A stretch of 64,000 bases of DNA from Desulforhopalus singaporensis. Lineage in GTDB: Bacteria > Desulfobacterota > Desulfobulbia > Desulfobulbales > Desulfocapsaceae. The stretch is from positions 124,001 to 188,000 of the forward strand of contig NZ_FNJI01000005.1 in assembly GCF_900104445.1 (NCBI RefSeq), read 5' to 3'. This document shows, piece by piece, positions 26,035 through 35,408 of the stretch. The notes under the pieces were generated by a model. That model searched no databases. It saw nothing but the letters and a program-made list of their open reading frames with translations, and was not told where the DNA came from. Numbering within the stretch: the stretch's first letter is position 1; each line of letters opens with the position of its first letter. The position numbers were made by a program, and so were the translations under genes.

Positions 26035-27456
26035 ATGTACGATAGAATGCAGGAATTGAGTTCGGCCCAGATGACTAAGGTTCATGACGCATCCATGGAG
26101 CTGCTGGGTAAGGCGGGAATTGTTATAAACGACACGGAAGCTCTGGAAATATTCAAGAAAAACGGGTTCAAGGTGGAAGGGAAAAAGGTCTTCCCCACGG
26201 AGACCCAGGTACGGGACGCACTGAGCAAGGTTCCTGAAAAATTTGCCATTGAAGCCCGCAATCCGGAAAAAAGCGTGTCTGTCGGCGGCGATGATTTCGT
26301 GCTGCTGCCGGGGTACGGCGCCCCCTATATCATAGATGCCAGCGGCGACCAGCGGGAAGCGCGTATGGAGGACTACGATACCTTCTGTAAATTAATCCAT
26401 ACCTCCAAACATATAGACATGAATGGCTGGATGATGGTCGAGCCGGGCGATCTTCCGGCGGCGACCGCCCATCTGGACATGACACTTTCTTCCATCCTGC
26501 TGTGCGACAAACCGTTTATGGGCAGCCCGGTATCCCGCCAGGGAGTTCTTGACGGCATTGAAATGGCAGGTATCGCCTGGGGCGGAAAAGACAAGATCAT
26601 GGACAAGCCGGTTTCCATATCGCTTATCAACTCTCTTTCTCCGCTGCAGTTTTCCGAGGAGATGTTAGGGTCGCTGATCGAGCTTGTCCGTCACGGCCAG
26701 CCCTGCATCGTGGCGTCATTGATCATGGCAGGAGCCTCCGGCCCGGTGACCCTCGCCGGAGTAATGGCGCTGCAGAATGCGGAAATCCTCACCGGGATAA
26801 CCCTGGCCCAGCTGGTCCGCGAAGGTGCACCGGTGGTCTACGGTTCCACCTCGTCAGCCATGGATATGAAAACCGGCGGGCTCTCCATCGGTGCTCCGGA
26901 GCTGTCTAAAAATATTAACTACACCGCCCAGATGGCTCGGTTCTATAACATGCCGAGCAGGTCCGGCGGCGGTCTTACCGACGCTCTTTATCCAGACGGC
27001 CAGGCCGGGGCGGAATCGGCGCTGGCTCTTCTGAACACGCTGCGCGGCGGTGTCAACTGTGTCCTCCATTCGTGCGGTATCCTCGGCTCCTATATCGCCA
27101 TGAGCTTTGAAAAATTCCTGATGGACGAAGAGATCTGCGGCATGGTCAGGCAGATGATCAAGCCGATTGACATCAGTGACGAGGCGATAGATATCGATAT
27201 GATCGCCGAGGTTGGCCCCGGCGGACAGTATCTGACCCATCCCAAGACCTTTAAGCTGTGCCGGTCAGAATTCTATATGCCGGATCTGATGGTGCGAACC
27301 AATCATGATGCCTGGACCAAGGCCGGAAGGCTGAAAATCGACGAGGTTGCAGGCTCCAAGCTGAGCCAGCGTCTTGCCAAGTATGAGAAACCGGATATCG
27401 ATCCGGGTATTGAAAAAGACCTGGCGGCATATGTGAACAGCCGCAAAAACGCGTAA
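26035..27456 (+). CDS. MttB/MtgB-family corrinoid methyltransferase, non-pyrrolysine
   Basis: A 473-residue TIM-barrel protein of the trimethylamine methyltransferase superfamily (COG5598). It starts MYDRMQELSSAQMTKVHDAS and carries HASMELL-like and GGGLTDALYPDGQAGAES motifs. There is no in-frame amber codon, so it is the Pyl-less branch. Characterised members such as MtgB move a methyl group from glycine betaine to a corrinoid protein; others use proline betaine or carnitine. Pairing with a BCCT transporter makes a quaternary amine the likely substrate. The needed corrinoid protein and methylcorrinoid:folate transferase are not in the window. AAAGGAG lies six bases before the ATG. Confidence 0.88.
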   Translation: MYDRMQELSSAQMTKVHDASMELLGKAGIVINDTEALEIFKKNGFKVEGKKVFPTETQVRDALSKVPEKFAIEARNPEKSVSVGGDDFVLLPGYGAPYIIDASGDQREARMEDYDTFCKLIHTSKHIDMNGWMMVEPGDLPAATAHLDMTLSSILLCDKPFMGSPVSRQGVLDGIEMAGIAWGGKDKIMDKPVSISLINSLSPLQFSEEMLGSLIELVRHGQPCIVASLIMAGASGPVTLAGVMALQNAEILTGITLAQLVREGAPVVYGSTSSAMDMKTGGLSIGAPELSKNINYTAQMARFYNMPSRSGGGLTDALYPDGQAGAESALALLNTLRGGVNCVLHSCGILGSYIAMSFEKFLMDEEICGMVRQMIKPIDISDEAIDIDMIAEVGPGGQYLTHPKTFKLCRSEFYMPDLMVRTNHDAWTKAGRLKIDEVAGSKLSQRLAKYEKPDIDPGIEKDLAAYVNSRKNA

Positions 27457-27464
27457 CGCGCGCT

Positions 27465-27502
27465 GGTGGCGCACTTCAGACAGGAGTCCGAAGTGCGCCA
27501 CC
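27465..27502. terminator. hairpin after the methyltransferase gene
   Basis: A perfect 13-bp stem, GGTGGCGCACTTC (27465-27477) with GAAGTGCGCCACC (27490-27502), 8 bp past the stop. No T run follows, so it may be a factor-dependent terminator or an mRNA-stabilising end. The rest of 27457-27671 holds no gene. Confidence 0.5.
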
Positions 27503-27671
27503 TGTCACCTGCCCCTGCGATCTCACACGAATTCCCCACCAATTCTCCTCCCGTTTTCCCCTTTAACTTCTGTCTTTTCCGTATCCGCCGAAACGCACCC
27601 TCATCGCAGCTGTCAACCGGTGGCCCCCGTTTGCTCTACTGTTTTTAGCGGCTGGTTAAAGGGTAAGGCAA

Positions 27672-27700
27672 TTGACCGGACCTGTGGTTTTGTGTACAAT
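27672..27700 (+). promoter_or_regulatory. sigma-70 promoter of the acyl-CoA synthetase gene
   Basis: TTGACC (27672-27677), a 17-bp spacer, then TACAAT (27695-27700). Predicted start near 27707, about 70 nt before the ATG. Confidence 0.68.
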
Positions 27701-27775
27701 CACAGCCAATATCGTATTATTGCAGCTACCTGCATGAAGAGTGGCTTGTCGGAGAGAAAGAGTTAGAGGTGCTTT

Positions 27776-29473
27776 ATGAATTCAGTGGTTGAAGTCGGTA
27801 GGACGCTAAACTATGTCATCGACTCCAGTTGTGCAAAATACAGGGACAGGCCCGCCATAGGCATGGCCATGGAGGCGCCGCTGACCTATGGTGAACTGCA
27901 CGAGAGAATTTTGTCTCTGGCCGTCAGGCTGCAGGCGGAGGGAATCCAGAAAGAGGATCGTGTCGCTATCCTGGGTGAAAATTCCCATAACTGGGGAATA
28001 GCCTATCTGGCTGTTGTGCGTCTGGGCGCCGTGGCGGTCCCCATTCTTCCCGATCTGCCGGAGACCGATGTGCACCATATTCTCAATGTTATGCAGGTCA
28101 AAGTGCTGTTTACCACCCAGAAACAGATTGAAAAGATCTATGAGATGCAGGAGGTGCTGCGCTGTCCGGTAATAACTCTTGATAACTATGTTCCAACAGT
28201 CGATATCGTCCCGGTGCAGACCTTTACGGACTATCTCGATGAGGCGCTGGCAGCTTTTGCCGACGAAAAAAACGATCCGGTATTCAGCCCGGTGGCGGAA
28301 AACGACCTGGCCTCCATCCTGTACACTTCAGGGACTTCCGGGTATTCCAAGGCGGTCATGCTGAGCCACAGGAATCTTGCCGCCAACGCCTATGCCGCGG
28401 CAACGCTTGCCAAGGTGGAGCCTGGCTCGGTATGGCTCTCTATTCTGCCCATGTCCCACACCTATGAGTTTACCTGCGGGTTTATTCTTCCGCTGCTCTG
28501 CGGCGGGCGGATCGCCTATGCGGGGAAAACTCCCACTCCAGCTATTTTGCAGAAATTGTGCAACCATGAAAAACCCTTTGCCATTTTTGCCGTCCCTCTG
28601 GTACTTGAGAAAATTTACAAGAAGCGGATCCTGCCGCAGATCGAAAAATCCGTCGCCCTGAAGCTGCTGTGCAGGTTGGAGGTCGGCAGAAAGTTGATCT
28701 ATAAGAAAATCGGTAAAAAATTAACGGCCTTTTTCGGGGGCAACCTCGAACTCATGGGCATCGGGGGGGCGGCACTGAATCCTGAGGTGGAAAGATTTTT
28801 CAATGAGGCCGGATTTCCCTACCTGATAGGCTACGGCATGACCGAATCGGCCCCGCTTATTTCCGGGGGCCCCTTGGGAGATCCTACCATCTCGGTGGGA
28901 TCGGCCGGAAAACCTATTCCGGGGGTGGAGGTGAAAATCGTCCGTCCCGATCCGGAGCATGGCATAGGAGAGATCACCGTGTCAGGGCCGAACGTGATGT
29001 GCGGATATTACGGTGACAAGGAAGCGACCGACGAAGTGCTCAGCGACGACGGGTGGCTGTCCACCGGTGATCTGGGATTTGTCGACCGACGGGGAAACCT
29101 TCATGTTACCGGCAGGTCTAAAAATGTCATCGTGTTGACCAACGGGGAAAATGTCTACCCGGAGGCCATTGAGCACAAGATCAACAGCTATCACTGGGTG
29201 GTGGAAAGTCTGATAATCGAGGCCAACGATCAGCTGGAGGCGTGGGTCTATCCCGACTATGAGTTTATCGATGAGGAGACCGCGGGAAAGTCACGTTCTG
29301 AACGCCGTGAATTCATAGAAAGACTTCTTGATGAGATGCGTTTTGAACTCAACGAAAAGGTGTCGAAATCGTCCCGGATCGCAAAGGTCTTCGAACGTCG
29401 TGAACCCTTTATCAAGACCGCGACCCACAAGATCAAACGATATCTCTACAGCGGTCACGGCATCCTGGGATAA
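27776..29473 (+). CDS. AMP-forming acyl-CoA synthetase / ligase
   Basis: A 565-residue ANL-superfamily enzyme. The phosphate-binding motif YTSGTSGYSKAVMLSH is at about residues 182-197. It also has the adenylate motif GYGMTESAP, the hinge DLGFVDRRG and GRSKNVIVLTNGENVYPE, and the C-terminal catalytic Lys in the THKIKRYLY segment. The layout is that of medium/long-chain fatty acyl-CoA synthetases; the insert of about 60 residues around KKRILPQIEKSVALKLL resembles FadD15-type enzymes. AGAGG precedes the ATG. It has its own promoter, and the molybdoenzyme gene follows at 81 bp. Chain-length preference cannot be read from the sequence. Confidence 0.88.
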   Translation: MNSVVEVGRTLNYVIDSSCAKYRDRPAIGMAMEAPLTYGELHERILSLAVRLQAEGIQKEDRVAILGENSHNWGIAYLAVVRLGAVAVPILPDLPETDVHHILNVMQVKVLFTTQKQIEKIYEMQEVLRCPVITLDNYVPTVDIVPVQTFTDYLDEALAAFADEKNDPVFSPVAENDLASILYTSGTSGYSKAVMLSHRNLAANAYAAATLAKVEPGSVWLSILPMSHTYEFTCGFILPLLCGGRIAYAGKTPTPAILQKLCNHEKPFAIFAVPLVLEKIYKKRILPQIEKSVALKLLCRLEVGRKLIYKKIGKKLTAFFGGNLELMGIGGAALNPEVERFFNEAGFPYLIGYGMTESAPLISGGPLGDPTISVGSAGKPIPGVEVKIVRPDPEHGIGEITVSGPNVMCGYYGDKEATDEVLSDDGWLSTGDLGFVDRRGNLHVTGRSKNVIVLTNGENVYPEAIEHKINSYHWVVESLIIEANDQLEAWVYPDYEFIDEETAGKSRSERREFIERLLDEMRFELNEKVSKSSRIAKVFERREPFIKTATHKIKRYLYSGHGILG

Positions 29474-29554
29474 GGTTGTCTGCCGGCAACAGGTTTTCCA
29501 GCTCTTTCCTGCCGGTATAAGGGATAAGTCTGAACAATTGAAAAAGAGGAGGCC

Positions 29555-31606
29555 ATGTTGTCTGGTGATGGTGTAAAACAGCTGAAAAAAAGTATCTGTC
29601 CCCTGGACTGCCCGGACAGCTGCGGCCTGATCGTTCATGTTACCGGCGGGCGGGTGACGGCGCTGGGCGGCGACCCAGATCATCCCTATACCAACGGCTT
29701 TATCTGCAGGAAGATGCACCGTTATCCCGAGCGGTTGTACGGGAGCGACCGCATTCTTTATCCGCAGCTGCGTATCGGCGACAAAGGAGCCGGAAAATTC
29801 AGGCGTATCAGCTGGCAGGAGGCGATACGGCTCTGTGGTGAAAAACTGTCGCAGGTTCGCGACAAATTCGGCCCTGAAACTATTCTGCCCTACTGCTATG
29901 CCGGCAATATGGGAATGATCAACAGGTTCGCCGGATTTCCTTTTTTTCACCGGCTGGGAACCCTGCAGCTCGATCAGACTATCTGTTCGGCGGCGGCAGG
30001 GGCCGGCTGGGACGCCCATTGCGGTGGTTTGGCTGGGTGTCCCCCTGAGCAGGCGGCGGACAGTTCAGTGATAGTCGCCTGGGGAATCGATATCAAGGTC
30101 ACCAACGTTCATTTCTGGCAATATGTGGTCAAGGCAAGAAAAAAAGGGGCGAAACTGGTGGTTATAGACCCCTGCAGAAACGAAACGGCAAAATCTGCCG
30201 ATTACTATATCCAGGTTCGTCCCGGCGGCGATGGCGCCCTGGCCCTTGGCTGCTGTAAGATTCTTCTGGGGTGGAGGAAGACCGACGGAGCGTTTATCGA
30301 GCAGTCGACCGAAGGGTTTGCCGAGTTTGAAAGCTATCTCCGAACCCGGAAGATTGGTGAATTTGTTGCAGCAAGTGGGGTGGCAGTAGAGCAGATGGAG
30401 CAGCTGGCTGCTCTGGTCTCGGAAAACCGCAGAACATTTATGCGGATCGGCGTCGGCATGACCCGAAACAGCAGGGCGGGAATGGCGGTGCGGGCGGTGA
30501 CCGCCCTTGGCGCCGTGCTGGGATTGTTTGGTGGCGGGAGTGGCCGGGGGGTACTGCTTAGTAGCCGGGCGTTCGGTGGCGACAGGGAAGTTCTGGTGCA
30601 CAAAAAGCTTCTGGCTAAAGAGACCGAACGGATAAACATGGTGCAGCTGGGCAGGGCGCTGGTTGCCCGGACACCGCCGGTCAAAGCGCTTGTGGTCTAT
30701 AATTCCAACCCGCTCAGTGTCTGCCCCGACGGCTCCATGGTCCGTCAGGGGCTTGCACGGGAGGACCTCTTTACCGTTGTCCATGAGCAGGTCATGACGC
30801 CAACCGCCAGATATGCCGACCTGCTGCTCCCGGCGACCACGTTTCTGGAAAACCTCGATCTTTACACCGGATACGGTCATTTCTACCTTGGAGTCGCTGA
30901 ACCGGTGATTGAACCGGTCGGGGAGGCAAAAAGTAATTTCGACCTGTTCAGACTCATGGCAAAGGAGATGGGATTTGATGAACAACCGTTTCAGGAAAGC
31001 TGTCGCGACCGGCTGTTACAATACCTCGCCACTATTGATTCGGCGGATTCCGGGCTGTCAGCTGAGCAGATGATGGACGGCAGATATGTGGTGTCACCAA
31101 AAGCTGAGGGGTACGGGGAGGAGTTCAGAACGGGCGGGCGCAAGTTCAGCTTCGTCCTCGACAGCGAATCTCTCGCTCCAAGATCGATTAGCCTTACGTG
31201 CCAGGAAGAAGCAGACGACCCCGACCTGCAGTCGAGGTTTTCGCTGCAGCTGGTGACGCCGCCTGTTGCCGATCTGTTGAACAGCACCTTCGGCGAGCGT
31301 TATCCCGGTACGGTTGGAACCGTGCTGGTCAACCCCGCCGACGCAGAGCTCTTGGGGATTGTAGACAAGCAGCGGGTGCAGATTGTCAACCATCGGGGAT
31401 CGGTTACAAGAGTGGCCAGAGTGACCACCGATGTGGGGCCGCAAGTGGTTGCCGCGCCGGGACTTTACTGGCCGGCAGAGCCCGCACCGGCCGGGGGGCA
31501 AGATAAAGGAATCAACGACCTCACCTCCCAGAAGCTGACTGATATGGGAGGCGGTGCGACTTTTCACGAATCGCTTGTTACCCTGGTGCCGTGCCGGAAA
31601 CAGTAG
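29555..31606 (+). CDS. single-subunit molybdopterin oxidoreductase
   Basis: A 683-residue protein of the DMSO reductase family. An N-terminal [4Fe-4S] motif has cysteines at 15, 19, 23 and 51 (CPLDCPDSC, then ICRKM). The Mo-bis-MGD domains follow, ending in the molydop-binding fold (about 560-683). Cys144 in QTICSAAAGAG sits where the molybdenum ligand is expected, so a Cys ligand is suggested. There is no twin-arginine signal, so the enzyme is cytoplasmic. No partner subunits are adjacent. GAGGAGG lies only two bases before this ATG, so a downstream start is possible. It could be a formate-dehydrogenase-like or other dehydrogenase; the substrate is unknown. Confidence 0.85.
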   Translation: MLSGDGVKQLKKSICPLDCPDSCGLIVHVTGGRVTALGGDPDHPYTNGFICRKMHRYPERLYGSDRILYPQLRIGDKGAGKFRRISWQEAIRLCGEKLSQVRDKFGPETILPYCYAGNMGMINRFAGFPFFHRLGTLQLDQTICSAAAGAGWDAHCGGLAGCPPEQAADSSVIVAWGIDIKVTNVHFWQYVVKARKKGAKLVVIDPCRNETAKSADYYIQVRPGGDGALALGCCKILLGWRKTDGAFIEQSTEGFAEFESYLRTRKIGEFVAASGVAVEQMEQLAALVSENRRTFMRIGVGMTRNSRAGMAVRAVTALGAVLGLFGGGSGRGVLLSSRAFGGDREVLVHKKLLAKETERINMVQLGRALVARTPPVKALVVYNSNPLSVCPDGSMVRQGLAREDLFTVVHEQVMTPTARYADLLLPATTFLENLDLYTGYGHFYLGVAEPVIEPVGEAKSNFDLFRLMAKEMGFDEQPFQESCRDRLLQYLATIDSADSGLSAEQMMDGRYVVSPKAEGYGEEFRTGGRKFSFVLDSESLAPRSISLTCQEEADDPDLQSRFSLQLVTPPVADLLNSTFGERYPGTVGTVLVNPADAELLGIVDKQRVQIVNHRGSVTRVARVTTDVGPQVVAAPGLYWPAEPAPAGGQDKGINDLTSQKLTDMGGGATFHESLVTLVPCRKQ

Positions 31607-31635
31607 CTACCTGCCCGGCGGCGATCATTTTCCGA

Positions 31636-32268
31636 TCAGGACAGCAGCAGATGGTTGGCAAAGCTGATCAGTGGCAGAATAACCTTGGACAGCATGCCGC
31701 TGAAAGCGAGTATGAGGATGAGGATGAATCCGTACCGTTCGTAGCGGATGTAGGAAGCTGCCAGCCTGTTGGGCAGTAGTCCGGCCAGGATCCTGCTGCC
31801 GTCAAGCGGGGGGATCGGCAGGAAATTGAAGATGCAGAGAACCAGATTGATCCATACGCTGGCAATAAGCATGCCGTTGACCGGCACCAGGATCGCTTCC
31901 GCCAGGCTGGAGTAGGGAATTGTCGACGCCAGCAGCCACAGTCCTTTTGCCAGCAATGCACTGATGACGGCTAACCCCAGATTTGTCGCTGGTCCCGCCA
32001 GCGCAACCCACAGCATATCCCGTTTGGGATTTCTGAAATAACCGGGATTGACCGGCACCGGTTTCGCCCAGCCGAACTTGATAAAGAAGAACGCGATGGT
32101 GCCAAGCGGATCCAGGTGCTTGAGCGGGTTGAGGGTCAGCCTTCCCAGGCTCTTGGCGGTGGGATCACCGAGTCGATAGGCAATGTAGCCATGGGCGAAT
32201 TCGTGGAGTGTAAGCGCCAGAAGCAGCGGCGGGGCGAGGATGGTCAGTTCGCTTATAAAATTGTTCAT
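31636..32268 (-). CDS. site-2-type zinc metalloprotease (M50)
   Basis: A 210-residue integral membrane protein with about five helices. Zinc motif HEFAH (His22, Glu23, His26) lies in the first helix, and the second-ligand motif is PPLDGSRI near the C-terminus. It has no PDZ domain, so it belongs to the small YwhC/S2P group rather than RseP. Such proteases cut transmembrane substrates within the bilayer. It ends 30 bp from the molybdoenzyme gene on the opposite strand. The substrate is unknown. Confidence 0.85.
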   Translation of the reverse strand: MNNFISELTILAPPLLLALTLHEFAHGYIAYRLGDPTAKSLGRLTLNPLKHLDPLGTIAFFFIKFGWAKPVPVNPGYFRNPKRDMLWVALAGPATNLGLAVISALLAKGLWLLASTIPYSSLAEAILVPVNGMLIASVWINLVLCIFNFLPIPPLDGSRILAGLLPNRLAASYIRYERYGFILILILAFSGMLSKVILPLISFANHLLLS

Positions 32269-32570
32269 TGTACTGAATGTAGTTTCTTAATAGTTAACAA
32301 AACGTCCTGTTATCGTGTGATTCAACAGTAACCATTTGGAACGGGAGGGCAACCTCTTTGCCGCAATTCTCACGGATTTCCTGACATTACAGTCAACAGC
32401 ATGGTTTTGCAATGAAAACGGATATTGATGAAATTTCTCGGTGGTTCCCGTCTCAAAACCGGAGGTCGGCCCTGCGCTGCGATGGATAGTTCCTGAAAAC
32501 CGGGCGCCTTTCGGGGTGTGCAGGCCGGCCGCTGTCAGCTGTGAAAAACTCTGGTGATCAGTAGTCCGGG
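32269..32570. other. intergenic region with nothing recognisable
   Basis: About 300 bp between two minus-strand genes. A frame reading into the nucleotidyltransferase gene (32287-32838) is a shadow. I see no promoter with both boxes and no strong hairpin. Confidence 0.5.
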
Positions 32571-35234
32571 TTAGCGGGGAAATTTTTTGGTGACCAGCAG
32601 GATTTCCTGTTCGCTGGATGCCGCAAGCCCGTCCAGCCGGCAATTTTTTAGATAATCGAGAATCTTCTTGAATCTGGGGCCGGGGGTGTAGCCGAGAGCG
32701 ATAAGGTCTTTTCCGGTAACGGCCGGTTTGAGCTCCCTGAGGGTGGTTACATATGAAGAGATTGCTTTTTTGACATGGTTTTTTCTGGCGATGGCCATCA
32801 TATAGAGCAACCCTTCTATCTGTATGGATTCCAGGCACGCCACGATCTCACTGTTTTTCATCCGGCGGTCTCTTCTGAGAGTGTGTATTGCCCTGTCGCA
32901 GAGAATTTTCTGATCCCGTAGATAGTTGGTGTTTTTCTGGGTTTCCTCAAACCGTTTACAGAAGCGCAGCAGAATATCCACCGGCGAGCGCGACATGATT
33001 GTGAGCAGGTAGACCATCCAGTTCTGGCACGGCTCGTCCAGGTAAAGCAGCCGGTGCCAGGAAATGGCCATCTGGGCCTGGATCAGAATATGGCCATACC
33101 TTCGGTCAACCTTGTAGTGGGGGCGAAGGTCGGGCCAGAGGAATTGAAAAAGATTAAATTCCGACAGACGCTGCAGAGCCGGGAGAGGGTTCTCCTCGCT
33201 GAGGATGATTTTAAGTTCCGATAAAAACCTCATGTCGGCAGCTTTGCCGAACAGCTTCATGGTGACCGCGTTGTTGATCAATCTCCTGGTGTGGGGAGAA
33301 ATCTGGAATCCCATCCGCTTTTCAAACCGTATCGCTCTGAATATTCTGCTGGGATCTTCCACGAAACTGAGATTGTGAAGAACCTTGATCACCTTCTTCT
33401 TGAGATCGCTCTGGCAGTTGAAAAAATCTATCAGGGTACCGAAACGGGCGGGGTTGAGCTGGATGGCCATGGCGTTGATAGTAAAATCGCGGCGACTGAG
33501 GTCAAGCTTGATGGAAGAGAGCTCGACTGTCGGCATGGCTGCCGGGTATTCGTAATATTCCAGACGGGCGGTGGCGATGTCTATCTTGAAGCCGTTTTTC
33601 ATGAGCACCACTGCGGTCTTGAACCGTTCATGTTTGCGGTAACGTCCCCCCAGGTGGGCGGCCAGCGCTTTGGCAAAGAGGATGCCGTCCCCCTCAATGA
33701 CGATGTCGAGATCGAAGTTGGGTTTTTTCAGCAGTAAATCCCGAACGAATCCACCCACGGCGTAGGCGTTATAGTCTCTTTTTTGCGCCACCTCGCCGAT
33801 GGTCCTCAAGAGGGTCGTCATTTTTTTATGGAGGCACTCGACAATTACTGTGGTCAGGTTTCTCGTCCTCTCAAGGGATGGATGATCTGCTTCGCTGAGC
33901 AGGTCTTTGGGCAGGTGGGCGGGGTCGTTGACCAGCCGGTTGAGCAGGTCTGTGCGGGTAATGATGCCGACTATGTTGTCGTCGGCGAGGATAGGGATGA
34001 TCCGCTGCCGGTTTTCGATAATAAGCCTCTGGATATCACCAAGGGTCGCCCCAAGGGGAAGGGTCTCCACCTCGCTGGTCATGTAGTCGCTTACCGGCCT
34101 TCTGCCCAGGTTGTGGTGCATTGCTTTCTCGACAATCTGTCTGGTGATAATGCCTTGTATTGCCGTGCTTTTCTGGGTTTTTTGGTCACTGTCGGCACAG
34201 ACCGGCGCTGCGGTGATGTTGTATCGGGTGAGGACGTCCTTGACCGCGTCTATGGTGAGTTCGGGATTTACCGTGATGGCCGGGGTCGACATCATCTCGC
34301 TGGCGATAGGCTGGGGGTGGATATGGCGGTGGAGGGTGTGGATAAGTTTTTCCTGGGCCTGGATCAGGGTCATCTCCTTGATGGTGGCGGAAGCCGCCGT
34401 GGCATGGCCGCCGCCGCCGAGGTCCCGGGCGATGGTTCCCACGTTGACGTCGGCGATCCTGCTTCTGGCGATGAAATAGATCCTGCCCCCCATGGAGATA
34501 AGGGCGAACAGGACGTTGAGGTTTTCCATGGCCATGAATCGTTTGACGATAAGGGAGAATTCATCCATGTATTCGTCGAGGCTGTAAGTCACCACCACTA
34601 TGGGGATGTCCTGAATAGTGTACTGCTTGGCGCTTTTCATCAGCTCATGAAGGATGGATATCTGGTGGGAGGTCAGCTCGTGGGTGAGAAATTGAGAGAT
34701 CTGGTCGAGCTCCGCACCCTGTTTGACCAGCCAGGAAGCAGCCAGCAGATCCTTGGGGGTTGTGGTGAGGTGGGTGAAGGATCCGGTGTCTTCATAAATG
34801 CCGAGGGCGAATATGGTTGCCTCCTGGCTTGAGATGAGAGTCTTCTTTTTTTTGAGGATGTTTACCAGCAGGGTAGTGGTGGAGCCGCAGTTTTCAATCA
34901 CTTCCAGGTGGCCCTTTATGTCCGCGCCATTTTCCAGGTGGTGGTCGTAAAGATGTATCTCAATGCCGGGGTTGGTGAGGCACTGCTTGAACGGGCCGAT
35001 CCGGCCCGAGGTGCGGGTGTCCACCAGGATGAGTTTTGATACCTTGTCCAGTTCGATGTCTTTGACCTTGGCGAAGGTGTAGTTGTAGCCGAGGCTCTGG
35101 GCAATGAACGCTCGTACGTTGCGTTCCTGGGAGCCGGAGAAAGCCATGGTCGCTCCGGGATAGAGCTTTTGTACCGCGATCATTGAGGCAAGGCCGTCAA
35201 AGTCGGCGTTTACATGGGTGGTGATCAACTGCAT
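32571..35234 (-). CDS. DHH - CBS - CBS - CCA/poly(A) nucleotidyltransferase fusion
   Basis: An 887-residue multidomain protein. In order: a DHH phosphoesterase domain (about 1-160, with VNADFDG, the LVDTR segment and YDHH); a DHHA1 domain (about 215-305, GGGGHATAAS); two CBS repeats (about 315-460); and a class II nucleotidyltransferase (about 490-760, with AVGGFVRD, DLDIVIEGDG and RRDFTINAMA) with its helical RNA-binding tail. The last domain is tRNA CCA- or A-adding enzyme, or poly(A) polymerase. The fusion is known in several deep bacterial lineages and deltaproteobacteria. The CBS pair suggests adenine-nucleotide sensing, and the DHH part suggests hydrolysis of short RNA or cyclic dinucleotides. 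No separate cca gene is in the window. Confidence 0.9.
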   Translation of the reverse strand: MQLITTHVNADFDGLASMIAVQKLYPGATMAFSGSQERNVRAFIAQSLGYNYTFAKVKDIELDKVSKLILVDTRTSGRIGPFKQCLTNPGIEIHLYDHHLENGADIKGHLEVIENCGSTTTLLVNILKKKKTLISSQEATIFALGIYEDTGSFTHLTTTPKDLLAASWLVKQGAELDQISQFLTHELTSHQISILHELMKSAKQYTIQDIPIVVVTYSLDEYMDEFSLIVKRFMAMENLNVLFALISMGGRIYFIARSRIADVNVGTIARDLGGGGHATAASATIKEMTLIQAQEKLIHTLHRHIHPQPIASEMMSTPAITVNPELTIDAVKDVLTRYNITAAPVCADSDQKTQKSTAIQGIITRQIVEKAMHHNLGRRPVSDYMTSEVETLPLGATLGDIQRLIIENRQRIIPILADDNIVGIITRTDLLNRLVNDPAHLPKDLLSEADHPSLERTRNLTTVIVECLHKKMTTLLRTIGEVAQKRDYNAYAVGGFVRDLLLKKPNFDLDIVIEGDGILFAKALAAHLGGRYRKHERFKTAVVLMKNGFKIDIATARLEYYEYPAAMPTVELSSIKLDLSRRDFTINAMAIQLNPARFGTLIDFFNCQSDLKKKVIKVLHNLSFVEDPSRIFRAIRFEKRMGFQISPHTRRLINNAVTMKLFGKAADMRFLSELKIILSEENPLPALQRLSEFNLFQFLWPDLRPHYKVDRRYGHILIQAQMAISWHRLLYLDEPCQNWMVYLLTIMSRSPVDILLRFCKRFEETQKNTNYLRDQKILCDRAIHTLRRDRRMKNSEIVACLESIQIEGLLYMMAIARKNHVKKAISSYVTTLRELKPAVTGKDLIALGYTPGPRFKKILDYLKNCRLDGLAASSEQEILLVTKKFPR

Positions 35235-35363
35235 AAGGCATCGGTATAAGTAAAAGAAATCAAAAGAGTAAATGTCATATAGAGGTATTGTAGGGTAAAA
35301 CGGTCAAGATTGCCACATCATCTCGCAAGGGGGGGTGACAAAAAGGCCCCATATCCTGCTCCA

Positions 35364-35408
35364 GTATAAAATCAATCGATTGACTTAATCATTTGATTGA
35401 TTTTATAC
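35364..35408. promoter_or_regulatory. TetR-type operator over a sigma-70 promoter
   Basis: Perfect 14-bp arms GTATAAAATCAATC (35364-35377) and GATTGATTTTATAC (35395-35408). Inside it lie TTGACT (35380-35385), an 18-bp spacer and TATACT (35404-35409), a good promoter for the regulator gene. The palindrome covers the spacer and -10 box, so autorepression is the likely control. Confidence 0.75.

Noticed and set aside
26035-27456. Pyrrolysine-containing trimethylamine methyltransferase
   Set aside because: The frame has no internal TAG; it belongs to the Pyl-less MtgB-type branch, and no pyl genes are present.
33783-34832. 349-codon frame opposite the DHH-nucleotidyltransferase fusion
   Set aside because: It is antisense to conserved DHH and CBS motifs and has low-complexity Gly, Asp and Val content.
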